Source of the DNA: Propionibacterium sp.
GTDB lineage: Bacteria > Actinomycetota > Actinomycetes > Propionibacteriales > Propionibacteriaceae
Reading direction: 5' to 3'
DNA: 5,560 nt
Assembly: GCA_012837465.1 (NCBI GenBank)
Contig: DURG01000390.1
Location: 1 to 5,560, forward strand
The notes under the pieces were generated by a model. It did not search any database, was not told where the DNA came from, and saw nothing but the letters and a program-made list of their open reading frames with translations. This document shows positions 5,382 to 5,560 of the stretch, in pieces. A program made the position numbers and the translations under genes. Within the stretch, counting starts at the first letter, position 1. The number at the start of each line of letters is the position of its first letter.

Positions 5382-5560
5382 ATGGGAAAGCGCGAGAAGG
5401 TCGAATCGACCGCAGCCGAAGTAGAGCGCCATCCGGCAGCCGTGCTGGCCGCCTCCGTGGGGCAGGTGGTCAACGGGATCGTGCACATCATCATCGGCCT
5501 GATCGCCATCGGGGTCGCCCGGGGCGCCGGGGGGAGCGCCGACCAGGGCGGCGCCATGCG
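5382..5560 (+). CDS. DUF1206-type membrane protein, N-terminal fragment
   Basis: The frame runs from ATG 5382 to the window edge without a stop; 59 codons and two further bases are visible. The protein starts with a charged, soluble stretch (MGKREKVESTAAEVERH, 1-17). A hydrophobic segment follows (about 18-46, VLAASVGQVVNGIVHIIIGLIAIGVARG), then GAGGSADQGGAM. A helix of the form G-x-V-x-x-G-I-V-H-x-I-I-G followed by ADQxGA is the repeat unit of DUF1206 proteins, multi-pass membrane proteins of unknown function found mainly in Actinobacteria. The full proteins carry about three such helix-pair repeats, so most of the gene lies beyond the window. The charged N-terminus would likely be cytoplasmic. 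It starts 16 bp after the GH13 gene on the same strand, so it may be the last operon member or have its own promoter. The family call rests on a short fragment. Confidence 0.72.
   Translation, partial: MGKREKVESTAAEVERHPAAVLAASVGQVVNGIVHIIIGLIAIGVARGAGGSADQGGAM

Noticed and set aside
5399..5411. Palindrome GGTCGA-a-TCGACC near the start of the DUF1206-type gene
   Set aside because: Perfect 6-bp arms, but it lies within coding sequence (Lys-Val-Glu-Ser-Thr) and such short GC-rich palindromes are expected by chance; no partner copy was seen.
1..5560. tRNA, rRNA, CRISPR, insertion sequence or defence/toxin-antitoxin system
   Set aside because: No tRNA T-loop signature with acceptor pairing, no regularly spaced repeats, no transposase motifs or terminal inverted repeats, and no small paired genes were found on either strand.

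Overview
This is an ordinary chromosomal stretch from a high-GC bacterium, almost certainly an actinomycete. The sequence is roughly 70% G+C with strong G/C bias at third codon positions. The Fpg/Nei glycosylase is of an actinobacterial type, the last gene starts a DUF1206-type membrane protein (a family known mainly from Actinobacteria), and several genes lack Shine-Dalgarno sequences in a way that fits leaderless transcription. I would lean towards Propionibacteriales or Micrococcales, but the window alone does not settle it.

Layout. The left edge (2-643, +) is the C-terminal half of alanine racemase, the enzyme that makes D-alanine for peptidoglycan. A 113-bp gap rich in inverted repeats follows, then a complete aldo/keto reductase (757-1740, +). 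Converging on it with a 17-bp gap is an EcsC-family protein (1758-2444, -). A 140-bp divergent intergenic region (2445-2584) separates ecsC from a compact rightward gene set. That set is leucyl/phenylalanyl-tRNA--protein transferase (aat, 2585-3331), a Fpg/Nei-family DNA glycosylase (3324-4187, overlapping aat by 8 bp) and a GH13 alpha-amylase-family protein (4193-5365, 5 bp after the glycosylase). Sixteen bases later begins a DUF1206-type membrane protein (5382 to the right edge, incomplete).

How they relate. aat, the glycosylase and the GH13 gene are packed tightly enough to be one transcription unit with translational coupling. Their functions (N-degron tagging of proteins, base-excision DNA repair, alpha-glucan or alpha-glucoside chemistry) do not form one pathway, so this looks like a housekeeping operon. 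The DUF1206 gene may be the fourth member or may have its own promoter. Alanine racemase, the reductase and EcsC look like independent units.

I found no mobile element, CRISPR array, RNA gene, toxin-antitoxin pair or defence system, and no convincing undescribed system. The points worth a second look are a shared -10-like/6-nt/ATG arrangement at three genes, the non-canonical residues of the glycosylase and of Aat, a cluster of GTGAT half-sites before the DUF1206 gene, and competing hairpins between alr and the reductase.
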